The notes below the pieces were generated by a model. That model was not told the origin of the DNA and searched no databases. It saw only the letters and a list, made by a program, of their open reading frames with translations. Source: an uncultured Prevotellaceae bacterium (lineage in GTDB: Bacteria > Bacteroidota > Bacteroidia > Bacteroidales > Bacteroidaceae). Taken from it: a stretch of 59,402 nt of DNA. Made by a program: the position numbers and the translations under genes. This document shows, one piece after another, positions 26,222 through 36,343 of the stretch. Position 1 is the first letter of the stretch. Each line of letters begins with the position of its first letter. The DNA is taken from positions 1-59,402 of the forward strand of contig CADCFA010000015.1 of the NCBI GenBank assembly GCA_902800595.1, in the 5' to 3' direction.

Positions 26222-27670
26222 TTATTCTTCTTCAACGATAGACTTACCGAATTTCAGGAATCCTTTCTTTAGTTTGTTCCAAGGACTGTTTTCTCTTCGG
26301 ATAGCTTCTTCCTCTGCTTTTTTCTTGAGTTCCTTCTCACGCTTCAGACGCTCCTCTTCCTCTTGTTGACGACGTTTCTCCTCCTCTGCAGCTTTCTTCT
26401 CAGCTTCGGTACGGATGACGCCTGCGGGTATCTCACCAGCCTGACGTATAGGACGTGTGTCAGTGGAGATAGGTGCTGCAGTATGTTTCGAGGCAAAGAG
26501 ATCGCCATTTGGATCAACGTAGCTGCCAGCACAGTTGATATCGCCCTTAGCCAATAGACCAAGAACAGTATTCATCGTACCGTTATGTGACTTAATGTCA
26601 TCATTGTTAGAGAGGATCGTTTGTGATACGAACTTCGCAATACGGATCTTCTCTACATGTGTATGATTGACAAATGCCTTCTCAATATTCTTCATATTTG
26701 AGCCACCACCTGTCAGAATGATACCGCCAAGTAACTTATCGTAATATTCAGAAGGAATCTGGTACCATACATTTTCAATGATTTCCTCAAGTCTTCCCTC
26801 TACGATCTCGATAAACTTACGGCTCTCAATCTGTCGTTCTGGGTCAATAGAGTATTTCAAGTCATTATCTATCTCATTATTATCGGTGTATGCGCTGCCA
26901 TACTTCAGTTTCAAATTTTCGGCATCACTTTCTTCTATCTGAAGGGTTGCAATATCCTTGGTGATATTGTTGCTTCCCAAGGGAATAACGGCAAGATGGC
27001 GCAGGATATTCTTTGAATAGACAGAGACGGTAGTGGTATCTGATCCGATATCAACAAGGGCACAGCCGGAGCGGCGTTCTGCTTCTGTCAGGACACTGTC
27101 GGCTAAGGCTAACGGAGCCAGATACATTTCTGCTACATTGATGCCAGCAGTCTCGAAGCACTTGTTCAGGTTGCGATAGAAAGTTCCACGTTCCAGGATA
27201 TTGAGGAAATTACCTTCCAAGTGGTTTGCTTGAATGCCAACGGGATCAAGTTGTAGCTGGGAACCTACTTTATATTCCTGAACAGCAGCATCGAGAATTT
27301 CCTGATCGGGATATTCCATATTACGGTTGGCATCCATCAGTTCTATCACCATTTCCTGAGTGATGATGCTTTCGTTGGGCAGATCCTTGGCAATGACATT
27401 CTTAACACTACGAATTGATTGACCACCTACACCCACATATACCTGACGAATTTCTGTCTTGAGTTGATTCTCTAACTTCCTGATGATGTTAGTTAGGCAT
27501 TGAGCTGTCTTGTCGATATTATAGACCACTCCTTTGCGAATGAAGGCAGAAGAGTTCTCCTTAACAACGGCGAGTATCTGAATACTGCCGTCGAGATTCT
27601 TCTGTCCAGCGATACCGGTCATTTTGGATGAACCGAGTTCAATTGCTACGATAAATTCCTTTGCTGCCAT
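26222..27670 (-). CDS. ftsA: Cell division protein FtsA
   Basis: FtsA is an actin-like ATPase that anchors FtsZ to the membrane. The 482-residue protein shows VAIELGSSKMTG (phosphate 1), ALVDIGSDTTTVSVY (phosphate 2) and IILTGGGSNMKNI (adenosine motif). Beyond the usual core it carries a long Lys/Glu-rich coiled-coil insert (about 425-460) before a C-terminal amphipathic helix WNKLKKGFLKFGKSIVEEE that should bind the membrane. It follows ftsQ by 9 nt. Confidence 0.97.
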   Translation of the reverse strand: MAAKEFIVAIELGSSKMTGIAGQKNLDGSIQILAVVKENSSAFIRKGVVYNIDKTAQCLTNIIRKLENQLKTEIRQVYVGVGGQSIRSVKNVIAKDLPNESIITQEMVIELMDANRNMEYPDQEILDAAVQEYKVGSQLQLDPVGIQANHLEGNFLNILERGTFYRNLNKCFETAGINVAEMYLAPLALADSVLTEAERRSGCALVDIGSDTTTVSVYSKNILRHLAVIPLGSNNITKDIATLQIEESDAENLKLKYGSAYTDNNEIDNDLKYSIDPERQIESRKFIEIVEGRLEEIIENVWYQIPSEYYDKLLGGIILTGGGSNMKNIEKAFVNHTHVEKIRIAKFVSQTILSNNDDIKSHNGTMNTVLGLLAKGDINCAGSYVDPNGDLFASKHTAAPISTDTRPIRQAGEIPAGVIRTEAEKKAAEEEKRRQQEEEERLKREKELKKKAEEEAIRRENSPWNKLKKGFLKFGKSIVEEE

Positions 27671-27679
27671 CTCTTTTAA

Positions 27680-28438
27680 CTATTTATTATTCCTTTTATT
27701 TTTCTTGCAGATAATTTGATTGTTGAACTCTACGCTGATATAATTGTACTTATTCCAGCCCACTTGATTGAGACCATAAATGTAGAATTTACGTAAACGG
27801 TCTAATTTCTTCTCAATATCAACAGGTGCGCCTAAATAGGCAATATGTTCTCCCACACGTGGGACAATTTCGATAGAACCATCTTCTAATACGTTTATCT
27901 GAACAATTTGATTTCTCCAGAATTTATCATATAGAATATGGTTGGCAACACGTGTCAATGTATTCTTTGCATATTTGGGACTAATAGTTCCAGTAGCGAT
28001 AATCAGATCGGTGACATAACGGCTCTCCGGCATCATATTGCCATGAGTGTCGAGATAATAGTTCTCTCCATTATCTGTCAAGACCCTCACCACGGGGATG
28101 CGTTGCTTGATACTGATACATACATTACCACTTTGAGTCTTGTATGCCTCAGCCTTCTCAACGAAGGGGTTTTTCTGAAGTGTTTCTTCAATCTTTCTGG
28201 GACTTATATCACTCAAAGGTTGTTTGAGTGGGTAAAGGTGCTCTTTGCTCAGAGCCTGTTTGATTTCATCGGCTGTCATGAATCCTTCGACGATATTCTG
28301 CTCAATATCGATTTCCACCTCTTTGCACTGACGGCCCTGTGCATCGGGTTTGTTAAACGCGGTGACGGCCATTAGTAAATAGGCGGCAACGACAATGTCG
28401 CAGACAACTATCAAAGTCTTTTTCCAGTCGATATACAT
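27680..28438 (-). CDS. ftsQ: Cell division protein FtsQ
   Basis: FtsQ is a single-pass divisome protein linking early and late assembly. The 252-residue protein has a short cytoplasmic start, one membrane segment (about 8-28, TLIVVCDIVVAAYLLMAV), a POTRA-like domain (about 40-110) and a beta domain. Sequence conservation in this family is low; position between murC and ftsA and the topology make the call. The start codon follows an A-rich leader (AGTAAAAAATAAAATAG). Confidence 0.9.
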   Translation of the reverse strand: MYIDWKKTLIVVCDIVVAAYLLMAVTAFNKPDAQGRQCKEVEIDIEQNIVEGFMTADEIKQALSKEHLYPLKQPLSDISPRKIEETLQKNPFVEKAEAYKTQSGNVCISIKQRIPVVRVLTDNGENYYLDTHGNMMPESRYVTDLIIATGTISPKYAKNTLTRVANHILYDKFWRNQIVQINVLEDGSIEIVPRVGEHIAYLGAPVDIEKKLDRLRKFYIYGLNQVGWNKYNYISVEFNNQIICKKNKRNNK

Positions 28439-28447
28439 TATTCTATT

Positions 28448-29824
28448 TTATTTTTTACTATTTAATAACTTTGCTATTTCAGGAACCTGATTGTCAAGGT
28501 CTCCAGCTCCAAGCACTATTAGGACTTCAAAAGTGTGGTTCTTTACGAAACTAAGCACATCGTCCTTACGTATCATCTCCTTTTTTACACCTGGCTTCAG
28601 GTTGTCGTAGATGAGTTTTGAAGTGACACCTTCGATAGGTAACTCACGTGCAGGATAAATCTCTGTGAGAATAACCTCATCCAGCTGACTCAGTGCATCC
28701 GCGAAGTCTTTGTAGAAATCGCGTGTGCGGGTATAGAGGTGAGGTTGGAATATAGCTGTGATATGCTTGTCTTTATACAATTCACGGATACTACGTGCAC
28801 TTTGATAGATTTCCTTTGGATGGTGGGCATAATCACTTAAGAAGACGAGCTTGTCAGTCTTTATCTTAAAGTCAAAACGACGATCAACACCTTCATAAGT
28901 CTCCATGCCATGCTTTAGTTCCTCAGCGGTACAGCCGTTAAGTTGTGCCATAGCCATTGCAGCAATGCCATTCTCAATATTGATGGGAATTGGTTGTCCG
29001 AGAATAACATCCTTGACGTTTTCAATGGGTGAGATAAAGTCGAAAGTAATCTCTCCGTTTTCAATGCGGATGTTTTCTGCATGAAAGTCGCCTTCGTTGA
29101 GGCTATAGTCATAGCGGCGTACACCATCCTGCAGATGTTCTTTCATCTCCAGATTACGATGGATGATTAATGCACCTTCTGGTTGGATGAGTTCTGAATA
29201 GTGACGGAAACTTTCCAAATAGGCTTCTTTTGTGCCGTAAATATCCAGATGGTCAGGATCGGTGGATGTGATAACACTCATCCAGGGACGGAGCCAATGG
29301 AAAGAACGGTCGAACTCATCTGCCTCAATAACGACGTAATCAGAGTCGGAGAGGATGTAGTTTGTGCCGTAGTTTTTAGAGATACCTCCCAGGAAAGCGT
29401 TGCAATCCAGATGGCTTTGATGCATAATATGGGCACACATTGTGGATGTTGTGGTTTTACCATGTGTGCCTGCCACACAGAGTCCTTTGTGGGCTTTTGT
29501 CAAAGAACCTAACACTTGAGCACGCTTCTGAATCTCGAAGCCGTTCTCTTGGAAGAACCGCAACTCCTTATGATCTGCAGGAATGGCAGGTGTATAGATA
29601 ACCAGGCACTCCTGTTGGTTTTTACAAGCTTGAGGAATCTGATTAATATCCTCCTCATAGTGGATAGACATTCCTTCTTTCTCCAACTGGCGCGTCAGGT
29701 CAGAAGAGGTCTTGTCGTAGCCTCCTACAATAAGACCTTTATTCAGGAAGTATCGAGCAATGGCACTCATGCCAATACCTCCTGCACCTACGAAATAGAC
29801 AGATTTGATATCGTTTATATTCAT
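28448..29824 (-). CDS. murC: UDP-N-acetylmuramate--L-alanine ligase MurC
   Basis: MurC adds L-alanine to UDP-MurNAc. The 458-residue protein has the N-terminal Rossmann motif FVGAGGIGMSAIA, the ATP loop GTHGKTTTSTM (about 117-127), the central EADEFDRSF and DPDHLDIYG motifs, and the C-terminal Mur ligase domain with DYAHHPKEI. Its start overlaps the murG stop by 4 nt (ATGA). No ddl or murB gene accompanies it, unlike proteobacterial clusters. Confidence 0.97.
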   Translation of the reverse strand: MNINDIKSVYFVGAGGIGMSAIARYFLNKGLIVGGYDKTSSDLTRQLEKEGMSIHYEEDINQIPQACKNQQECLVIYTPAIPADHKELRFFQENGFEIQKRAQVLGSLTKAHKGLCVAGTHGKTTTSTMCAHIMHQSHLDCNAFLGGISKNYGTNYILSDSDYVVIEADEFDRSFHWLRPWMSVITSTDPDHLDIYGTKEAYLESFRHYSELIQPEGALIIHRNLEMKEHLQDGVRRYDYSLNEGDFHAENIRIENGEITFDFISPIENVKDVILGQPIPINIENGIAAMAMAQLNGCTAEELKHGMETYEGVDRRFDFKIKTDKLVFLSDYAHHPKEIYQSARSIRELYKDKHITAIFQPHLYTRTRDFYKDFADALSQLDEVILTEIYPARELPIEGVTSKLIYDNLKPGVKKEMIRKDDVLSFVKNHTFEVLIVLGAGDLDNQVPEIAKLLNSKK

Positions 29825-30930
29825 TTTGCTAACTTGATAACTTCTTTGGCGATAATTTCTGCAGAGTCGGGTAGTGCTAACTTAAGCACGTTTTCACTGA
29901 GTGACTTCAACTTGTTTTCATCATTAACGGTTTTGACAGCCAACTCTAACAGGGTTGCAGGAGCTTCCGCGTCTTTTACATAAATGGCTGCATCTTTATT
30001 GGCTAATGCCAGCGCATTCTTCGTCTGATGATCTTCTGCCACATTTGGACTTGGAACCAGGATAACCGGTTTGCCAATGAGACAGAATTCAGAGATACTG
30101 CTGGCCCCGGCACGACTGATAACAAGATCTGCTGCTTTATAGGCAGTGCCCATGTCGGTGATGAAATCTGTTACTTTCAGGTTGGGCAGTTCTTCACCCT
30201 GAAGTCGTTTGGCAATCTCTTCACTATAGTATTTTCCTGTCTGCCAGATAAACTGTACATCTGAGTTCTTGACAATATCCAAATGCTGGAGCACACTCTC
30301 ATTAATTGTTCTGGCTCCAAGACTTCCACCGACCAAAAGGATCGTCTTCTTGGAAGGATCGAATCCCATACTCTTGATTGCAGCTTCACGTGTGGTTGTC
30401 GTTTCAAGAAGTGCCTGACGTACGGGGTTTCCTGTCAAGATGATTTTCTCTGCAGGAAAGAAACGTTCCATTCCTTCATAGGCGACACAGATCTTTGTAG
30501 CCTTCTTTGCCAAAAGTTTATTTGTAACGCCAGCGTAAGAGTTCTGTTCCTGAATTAAACAGGGGATACCCATTGCGGCAGCCTTGTTAAGTGTAGGACC
30601 GCTGGCATAACCGCCAACACCCACAGCTACCTGAGGCTTAAAGTCTTTGATAATCTGTTTCGCCATACGTTGGCTCTTCCAGATTTTATAGAGTACCTTG
30701 ATATTTCTCAGCAGGTTCTTTCGGTCAAATCCACAAATGGGCAGACCTTTTATCTCATAACCAGCAGCAGGAACACGTTGCATTTCCATTCGTCCTAATG
30801 CTCCCACAAACAGGATTTTTGCATCAGGGCGTAGGGCTTTAACTGCATTAGCGATAGATACAGCTGGGAAAATATGTCCACCTGTTCCACCTCCACTAAT
30901 AATCACTCTTAATTCTTTTTCCATACCCAT
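29821..30930 (-). CDS. murG: MurG, lipid II-forming GlcNAc transferase
   Basis: MurG transfers GlcNAc to lipid I at the inner face of the membrane, giving lipid II. The 369-residue GT28 protein has ISGGGTGGHIFPAV near the N-terminus, GVGGYASGPTL, LVGGSLGARTIN and the C-terminal ISRAGASSISEFCLIGKP donor-binding motif. Two in-frame ATGs (codons 1 and 3) are possible starts. A -7 box at 30945-30952 suggests an internal promoter. Confidence 0.97.
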   Translation of the reverse strand: MGMEKELRVIISGGGTGGHIFPAVSIANAVKALRPDAKILFVGALGRMEMQRVPAAGYEIKGLPICGFDRKNLLRNIKVLYKIWKSQRMAKQIIKDFKPQVAVGVGGYASGPTLNKAAAMGIPCLIQEQNSYAGVTNKLLAKKATKICVAYEGMERFFPAEKIILTGNPVRQALLETTTTREAAIKSMGFDPSKKTILLVGGSLGARTINESVLQHLDIVKNSDVQFIWQTGKYYSEEIAKRLQGEELPNLKVTDFITDMGTAYKAADLVISRAGASSISEFCLIGKPVILVPSPNVAEDHQTKNALALANKDAAIYVKDAEAPATLLELAVKTVNDENKLKSLSENVLKLALPDSAEIIAKEVIKLAK

Positions 30931-30944
30931 TTTCTATTTGCCTG

Positions 30945-30952
30945 CAAAATTA
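30945..30952 (-). promoter_or_regulatory. Possible internal promoter before murG
   Basis: CAAAATTA is TAATTTTG on the minus strand, 14 nt before the murG ATG, in the 35-nt ftsW-murG gap. No clear -33 TTTG is seen. Confidence 0.45.
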
Positions 30953-30965
30953 CTAATTATATTTG

Positions 30966-32222
30966 TTAAACCGCTATTTTTTCAGGTCTTTTTTTTGCTG
31001 AACGACTAACACTCAGAATGACGCCGATATAAGCACAATTGATGATTGTTGAAGTTCCACCTTTGCTGATGAGCGGGAGCGGCTGTCCTGTTACAGGAGC
31101 AATACCCACAGCTACGAGCATATTGAATGTGGCTTGAATGACTAACAGCAGTGCCAATCCCATAACAAGGAAGGCAGGAAAGTTGTTCTCGCAACGACTG
31201 GCTATTCTCGCAGCACGATAAAGCAGTACGATATAAAGTAACACTACAAATGCAGCACCGAGAATGCCTAACTCTTCAATCACAATAGCATAGATAAAGT
31301 CGGAAAATGCCTGTGAGAGGAAGTCGCGTTCCACAGATTGCCCAGGTCCTTTTCCAATGATGTTACTCGACACAATGGCGATATTGGCATGAGCTACCTG
31401 TGCATCTTTGTCAAGGTCGTAATCCTCTGGTGCTATCTCTTTCTTGTCGATGTGCTTGACAATACGGTTTCTCCAGGTAACGAAACGGTGGAATACACCA
31501 CCTCCTTTAATAACCTTTGTATCAGTAGCCCCACCGTCCTGAACAGCTTCCACTGTTTGTTTGTTCTCTTCAGAAGCTCCGATGCTACCCAGTGTGAAGA
31601 CCATTGTCAGGAAAATTGCTATAAGGACTGCTGCAATTCCAACCAGTTTTGCCATCTGTGTTAATGGCACACGACCGATAAACATCATCAGGAATATAAC
31701 AGCGAATAACAATGCTGCTGTTGATAGGTTCTCTATACCAATAAGCGCTGCTGTAGGTAAGACGATGCAAAGGATATATTTGAAAGCTTTCTTATCAGCA
31801 CCATCTTCGCGTTGCATGGCACTAAGAATTTGTGCCGTAATAAGAACCATAGTTCCTTTAGCAATTTCAGAGGGTTGGAAGGTAACACCACCAGGTAGGG
31901 ATATGACGCGGTTAGCACCATTGATCGACTCACCTCCGATAAGTACCCAGAGGAGCGTTAGGCCAGAAATGATAAGGAGAAATGGGGTCATCAGTTTGAA
32001 ATAGCGGCAAGGTATGTTCAAGGTAATCACTGCTGCCATTGCGCCTATGATGATTGTTACCGTATGGAAGGCTATCGGTCCGATATAGTTCTGGCTCTTG
32101 TACGTCAGGTTACTCGAAGCAGAGAATACTTCGACAATACTGATCATACAGAGGAAGAAGAATACCATCCAAATGACCTTGTCTCCTTTGAAGATGTTAC
32201 CTATTTTCTTATTCATATCCAA
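30966..32222 (-). CDS. ftsW: FtsW, SEDS peptidoglycan polymerase
   Basis: FtsW polymerises lipid II at the septum together with its cognate class B PBP. The 418-residue protein has about ten membrane segments. Conserved segments include GANRVISLPGGVTFQPSEIAKG (polymerase Asp region follows), the large extracellular loop with AHANIAIVSSNIIGKGPGQS, SDFIYAIVIEELG, and the C-terminal GQPLPLISKGGTST signature. A rather long charged loop at about 215-275 is notable. It lies between murD and murG in the dcw order. Confidence 0.96.
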   Translation of the reverse strand: MDMNKKIGNIFKGDKVIWMVFFFLCMISIVEVFSASSNLTYKSQNYIGPIAFHTVTIIIGAMAAVITLNIPCRYFKLMTPFLLIISGLTLLWVLIGGESINGANRVISLPGGVTFQPSEIAKGTMVLITAQILSAMQREDGADKKAFKYILCIVLPTAALIGIENLSTAALLFAVIFLMMFIGRVPLTQMAKLVGIAAVLIAIFLTMVFTLGSIGASEENKQTVEAVQDGGATDTKVIKGGGVFHRFVTWRNRIVKHIDKKEIAPEDYDLDKDAQVAHANIAIVSSNIIGKGPGQSVERDFLSQAFSDFIYAIVIEELGILGAAFVVLLYIVLLYRAARIASRCENNFPAFLVMGLALLLVIQATFNMLVAVGIAPVTGQPLPLISKGGTSTIINCAYIGVILSVSRSAKKRPEKIAV

Positions 32223-32256
32223 GTATTTTCTAGTATAACTAGTATTTCTGGATGAC

Positions 32257-33588
32257 CTAAAGACTTCTTGCTATTGTCTTGAACTGTTCGCCTCGGTCTT
32301 CCATGTTTTTGAACAGGTCGAATGAGGCACAACAAGGACTTAGAAGAACTGTCTCACCAGGCTTGGCCAGCTCATAACAGGCCTGCATGCATTCTTTCAT
32401 AGAATGGGTGTCTCGTACAGGAATACCCAGTTGGTCAAAGTTATCGTGAAGCTTCTGGTTGTCAGCGCCTAGGTAAACGATACCTGAGCATTTCTCCTTG
32501 ACCAATGGCTTGATGGGGGTATAGTCGTTTCCTTTGTCCTTTCCACCGATAATCAGGATTACCTTTGTCTTCATAGCCTCCAATGCATACCAGCAGGCAT
32601 CGACGTTGGTAGCCTTTGAATCGTTTATATATTGTACGCCGCGAACCATGCACACTTTCTCTAAGCGGTGTTCTACACCAGGGAAATCGCCCAGACTCTT
32701 GCGGATCTCTTCTTTCTTAATACCTGCGATATCTGCTGCAATACCTGCGGCCAAGGAGTTGTAGATGTTATGTTTTCCTGTCAGGCTCAGACTTTCCTGC
32801 TCCATATTGAACGGTTCGGGTTTCTCAATCTTATATTGACCTTCTTCGATATAACCGATGACACCCTTTTCTTTTAGTTCTGAGAAAGGATACTGGATTG
32901 ACTTAATATCATATTTCTCCAATTCATGCTTGATGATAGGATCATCTGCCCAATAGATGAAAGCATCATTGGGAGTCTGATTCTGGATGATACGCATCTT
33001 GGCATCAACATAGTTCTGCATCTCGAAGTTGTAACGATCCAGGTGGTCTGGCGTGATATTCAGCAAGATTGCAATATTGGCACGGAAATCGTACATATTA
33101 TCGAGTTGGAATGAACTTAACTCAATGATGTAGTATTCATGCGGATCCTCAGCCACCTGAAGTGCCAGAGAGTTCCCGATGTTTCCAGCCAGGCCAGCAT
33201 CATATCCTGCCTCTTTGAAGATATGATAGATAAGCGACGTGGTGGTGGTCTTACCGTTTGACCCTGTAATACAGATCATCTTCGAGTGGGTATATCGACC
33301 TGCAAATTCTATCTCACTGATGATATGAATACCTTTTGCAATGGCTTTTTTAACCATCGGAGCCGTTTCAGGAATGCCGGGACTCTTAATGATCTCGTCG
33401 GCATTTAGAATCTTCTCCTCTGTGTGTTGTCCTTCTTCCCACTCAATATGGCGATCGTCAAGCATCTTCTTATATTTGTCCGCAATCTTCGACATGTCGG
33501 AGACAAATACGTCGAAACCTTCTTTCTTGGCAAGAACAGCTGCACCTGCACCACTTTCTCCTGCTCCTAATATAACGATTCTTTTCAT
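32257..33588 (-). CDS. murD: UDP-N-acetylmuramoylalanine--D-glutamate ligase MurD
   Basis: MurD adds D-glutamate to UDP-MurNAc-L-Ala. The 443-residue protein has the N-terminal LGAGESGAGAAVLAKK, the ATP loop ITGSNGKTTTTSL (about 107-119), ELSSFQLD and NITPDHLDRY in the central domain, and YINDSKATNVDA with IIGGKDKGNDY in the C-terminal domain. It abuts mraY (1 nt gap) and is followed by ftsW. Confidence 0.97.
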   Translation of the reverse strand: MKRIVILGAGESGAGAAVLAKKEGFDVFVSDMSKIADKYKKMLDDRHIEWEEGQHTEEKILNADEIIKSPGIPETAPMVKKAIAKGIHIISEIEFAGRYTHSKMICITGSNGKTTTTSLIYHIFKEAGYDAGLAGNIGNSLALQVAEDPHEYYIIELSSFQLDNMYDFRANIAILLNITPDHLDRYNFEMQNYVDAKMRIIQNQTPNDAFIYWADDPIIKHELEKYDIKSIQYPFSELKEKGVIGYIEEGQYKIEKPEPFNMEQESLSLTGKHNIYNSLAAGIAADIAGIKKEEIRKSLGDFPGVEHRLEKVCMVRGVQYINDSKATNVDACWYALEAMKTKVILIIGGKDKGNDYTPIKPLVKEKCSGIVYLGADNQKLHDNFDQLGIPVRDTHSMKECMQACYELAKPGETVLLSPCCASFDLFKNMEDRGEQFKTIARSL

Positions 33589-33589
33589 C

Positions 33590-34861
33590 TTATCTCATCT
33601 TTAATGTTATCAGTGTTAAAGCCGCTAGGATAATTGAAGTAATCCAAAAGCGGATGGTAATCTTTGACTCATGGAACGGACGATGTGGCCAGCCTTTTAG
33701 AATGTATTGACTGGTAGCGTCGAGTTGTGAGTCCAGTTTACGGAAATTATCATGTATAGGCGTTGCACGGAATACGCGGACACGCTTCCCTTTCTTTTTC
33801 TGGATTTTGAACCATTGTGTCTGGATAATTACACTCAGACTCTCAACAAAGAAAATACCACAGAGAATAGGCAGCAATAACTCTTTGTGAATGATTACCG
33901 CACAAACGCCAATAATACCTCCAATGGTCAGTGAGCCTGTGTCGCCCATAAAAATCTGTGCGGGGAATGCGTTATACCAGAGGAAACCAATCATGGCTCC
34001 TGTAAATGCGCATAGGAACACAACCAACTCCTCTGAATGGGGTATGTACATAATGTCGAAGTAAGAGGCGTAGCCGATGTGTGACGAAACGTAAGCTAAA
34101 ATACCCAATGCTACACCAACGATGGCAGAATTACCCGCACACATACCGTCCATACCATCATTAAGGTTCGCACCGTTTGATACTGCAGTTACCACAAAGA
34201 TGGTCATCAAGACAAAGAGCATCCATCCTGCCGCAACTTTATATTTGCCGCAGAATCCCATGATACTGGAATAATTCAAATTGTGGTTCTTGATGAAAGG
34301 TATTGTTGTCTGGAGTGATTTCACCGGCTCACTTTTGTGCTTAACCACAATTTCCTGATTGTTTCCCTTTACATCCATATTTTCACGGACAACGGCATCA
34401 GGGCTGAGCCAAAGCGTGAGACCTACAATAAATCCGATGCTTACCTGACCTACAATCTTATATTTTCCTTTTAACCCATCCTTGTTGCGACGGAATATTT
34501 TGATATAGTCGTCGAGAAATCCGAGGAATCCAAGCCACAGTGTGGTAACTACCATCAAAATGAGATAAATATTTCGGACACGGCCTAACAGAATGACGGG
34601 AACAAGGATACTGACAATAATAACGATACCCCCCATTGTTGGTACACCTTTTTTCTCTACGCCAAATGGATCAATACTTGGATCTCGTTCTGTTTCATAT
34701 ATTTTTTTCCGCTTCATCCATTTGATAAAGCGCTCACCAAACCATGCTGAGATCAGCAGTGATAAGATGAGAGTCAAAAGAGATCGGAATGAAATATAGG
34801 ACCACATGTGTGACCCAGGAATATTGTACTGATCAAGGAATCTAAACAAATAGTACAGCAT
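33590..34861 (-). CDS. mraY: Phospho-N-acetylmuramoyl-pentapeptide transferase MraY
   Basis: MraY makes lipid I from UDP-MurNAc-pentapeptide and undecaprenyl phosphate. The 423-residue polytopic protein carries GVPTMGGI, the catalytic region FLDDYIKIFRRNKDG, NGANLNDGMDGMCAGN and FMGDTGSLTIGG, plus the HHF-like loop replaced by ATPIHDNFRKL. A loop around 165-200 is longer than in E. coli, as is usual in Bacteroidetes. murF, which sits between murE and mraY in many bacteria, is absent here. Confidence 0.97.
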   Translation of the reverse strand: MLYYLFRFLDQYNIPGSHMWSYISFRSLLTLILSLLISAWFGERFIKWMKRKKIYETERDPSIDPFGVEKKGVPTMGGIVIIVSILVPVILLGRVRNIYLILMVVTTLWLGFLGFLDDYIKIFRRNKDGLKGKYKIVGQVSIGFIVGLTLWLSPDAVVRENMDVKGNNQEIVVKHKSEPVKSLQTTIPFIKNHNLNYSSIMGFCGKYKVAAGWMLFVLMTIFVVTAVSNGANLNDGMDGMCAGNSAIVGVALGILAYVSSHIGYASYFDIMYIPHSEELVVFLCAFTGAMIGFLWYNAFPAQIFMGDTGSLTIGGIIGVCAVIIHKELLLPILCGIFFVESLSVIIQTQWFKIQKKKGKRVRVFRATPIHDNFRKLDSQLDATSQYILKGWPHRPFHESKITIRFWITSIILAALTLITLKMR

Positions 34862-34874
34862 AGGAATTTATTTT

Positions 34875-36326
34875 TTAGGCATTAAATATTTCGCGAACAA
34901 CTTCCTTATCATCAAAGTGATGCTTTACACCTTGAATCTCCTGATAGTCCTCATGGCCTTTTCCTGCAATGAGAATAACATCGCCCTTCTCCGCCATCAT
35001 ACAGGCCGTACGAATAGCTTCGCGACGATCTACGATACTTATCACTTTCTTCATCTGCTTACTGTCAAGCCCTGCCAGCATATCATTAATGATATCCTGG
35101 GGTTCCTCAAAACGGGGGTTGTCGCTTGTAATGATAAGCTTGTCACTTTGTTTGACAGCTTCTTGTGCCATAAGAGGGCGTTTCCCTTTATCGCGATTTC
35201 CACCTGCACCACAAACAGTAATAACCTTGCCTTTACCATCTAATACCTCATGTATGGCATTTAGTACATTCTCCAAGGCGTCGGGCGTGTGAGCATAGTC
35301 AACAATAGCAGTGTACCCCTCTGGTGAGTGGATAGGCTCCAGACGTCCGTTCACACTCTTCAATGTACTTAGAACAACTAAGATCTCTTCCGGCTTCTTC
35401 CCCAGCATGACAGCTGCTCCATAGACAGCAAGCAGATTGCTGACATTAAACTTACCAATAAATTGGACGCCAACCTCCTTGCCGTTGATGTCCAGATACA
35501 TTCCTTCGAAGTGACACTCGATGATCTTTGCCTTGAAATCGGCCATCGTGCGCGTAGAATATGTTTTAATCTGTGCCTTGCAGTTCTGAACCATTATTGA
35601 GCCATTTTTGTCATCGGCATTAGTGATGGCGAATGCTTCTTTGTCCAATCCGTCAAAGAAGGCCTTCTTGGCATTGCGATAATTATCGAAGGTTCCGTGA
35701 TAATCCAAGTGGTCGCGTGTGAGGTTGGTAAAGATACCTCCTGTAAATCTCAGTCCGCCGATGCGTTTCTGAGCGATGGCATGGCTGCTACATTCCATAA
35801 AAGCGTATTCACAACCTGCTTCTACCATTTTAGCAAGCAAATGGTTGAGCTCAATAGGGTCGGGTGTTGTGTGATCGGCCGGGATTGCTTCACCCTCTAT
35901 ATAGTTACATACAGTGGAGAGCAATCCGCATTTGTGGCCGAACTTCCTGAACATATTATATAATAAGGTAGCTATGGTAGTCTTACCGTTGGTGCCTGTT
36001 ACGCCGACCAATTTTAGTTTGTTTGAAGGATCTCCATAGAATTGGGTTGCAACCTTTCCTACATTGTCCTCTGTCGATTCAACAGCGATGTAAGTGACAC
36101 CTGGTTCACGCTTATTGGGAAAATATTCGCAGAGCACAGCCACTGCACCCAGTTCAATAGCCTTTGGAATGAATTTATGTCCATCAGTCTGAGTGCCAGG
36201 GATGGCTATAAAGAGATGACCTTTCTCGATCTTTCGGGAATCGATATTCACGCCTGTGATTTCGACCTCTGTATCACCAAGGACATTGAGGACTTCTACG
36301 TTTTTTAGCAGTTCATTCAGTTTCAT
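34875..36326 (-). CDS. murE: UDP-MurNAc-tripeptide ligase MurE, meso-DAP type
   Basis: MurE adds the third peptide residue. The 483-residue protein has [14 protein letters not shown] (about 108-121), the carbamylated-lysine region, and [10 protein letters not shown] in the C-terminal domain; the DNPR form indicates meso-diaminopimelate rather than lysine. [15 protein letters not shown] and [14 protein letters not shown] are also conserved. The start follows a tandem ATTAAAGATTAAAGAT leader, one of the short repeat leaders in this window. Confidence 0.97.
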   Translation of the reverse strand: MKLNELLKNVEVLNVLGDTEVEITGVNIDSRKIEKGHLFIAIPGTQTDGHKFIPKAIELGAVAVLCEYFPNKREPGVTYIAVESTEDNVGKVATQFYGDPSNKLKLVGVTGTNGKTTIATLLYNMFRKFGHKCGLLSTVCNYIEGEAIPADHTTPDPIELNHLLAKMVEAGCEYAFMECSSHAIAQKRIGGLRFTGGIFTNLTRDHLDYHGTFDNYRNAKKAFFDGLDKEAFAITNADDKNGSIMVQNCKAQIKTYSTRTMADFKAKIIECHFEGMYLDINGKEVGVQFIGKFNVSNLLAVYGAAVMLGKKPEEILVVLSTLKSVNGRLEPIHSPEGYTAIVDYAHTPDALENVLNAIHEVLDGKGKVITVCGAGGNRDKGKRPLMAQEAVKQSDKLIITSDNPRFEEPQDIINDMLAGLDSKQMKKVISIVDRREAIRTACMMAEKGDVILIAGKGHEDYQEIQGVKHHFDDKEVVREIFNA

Positions 36327-36343
36327 ATCTTTAATCTTTAATT

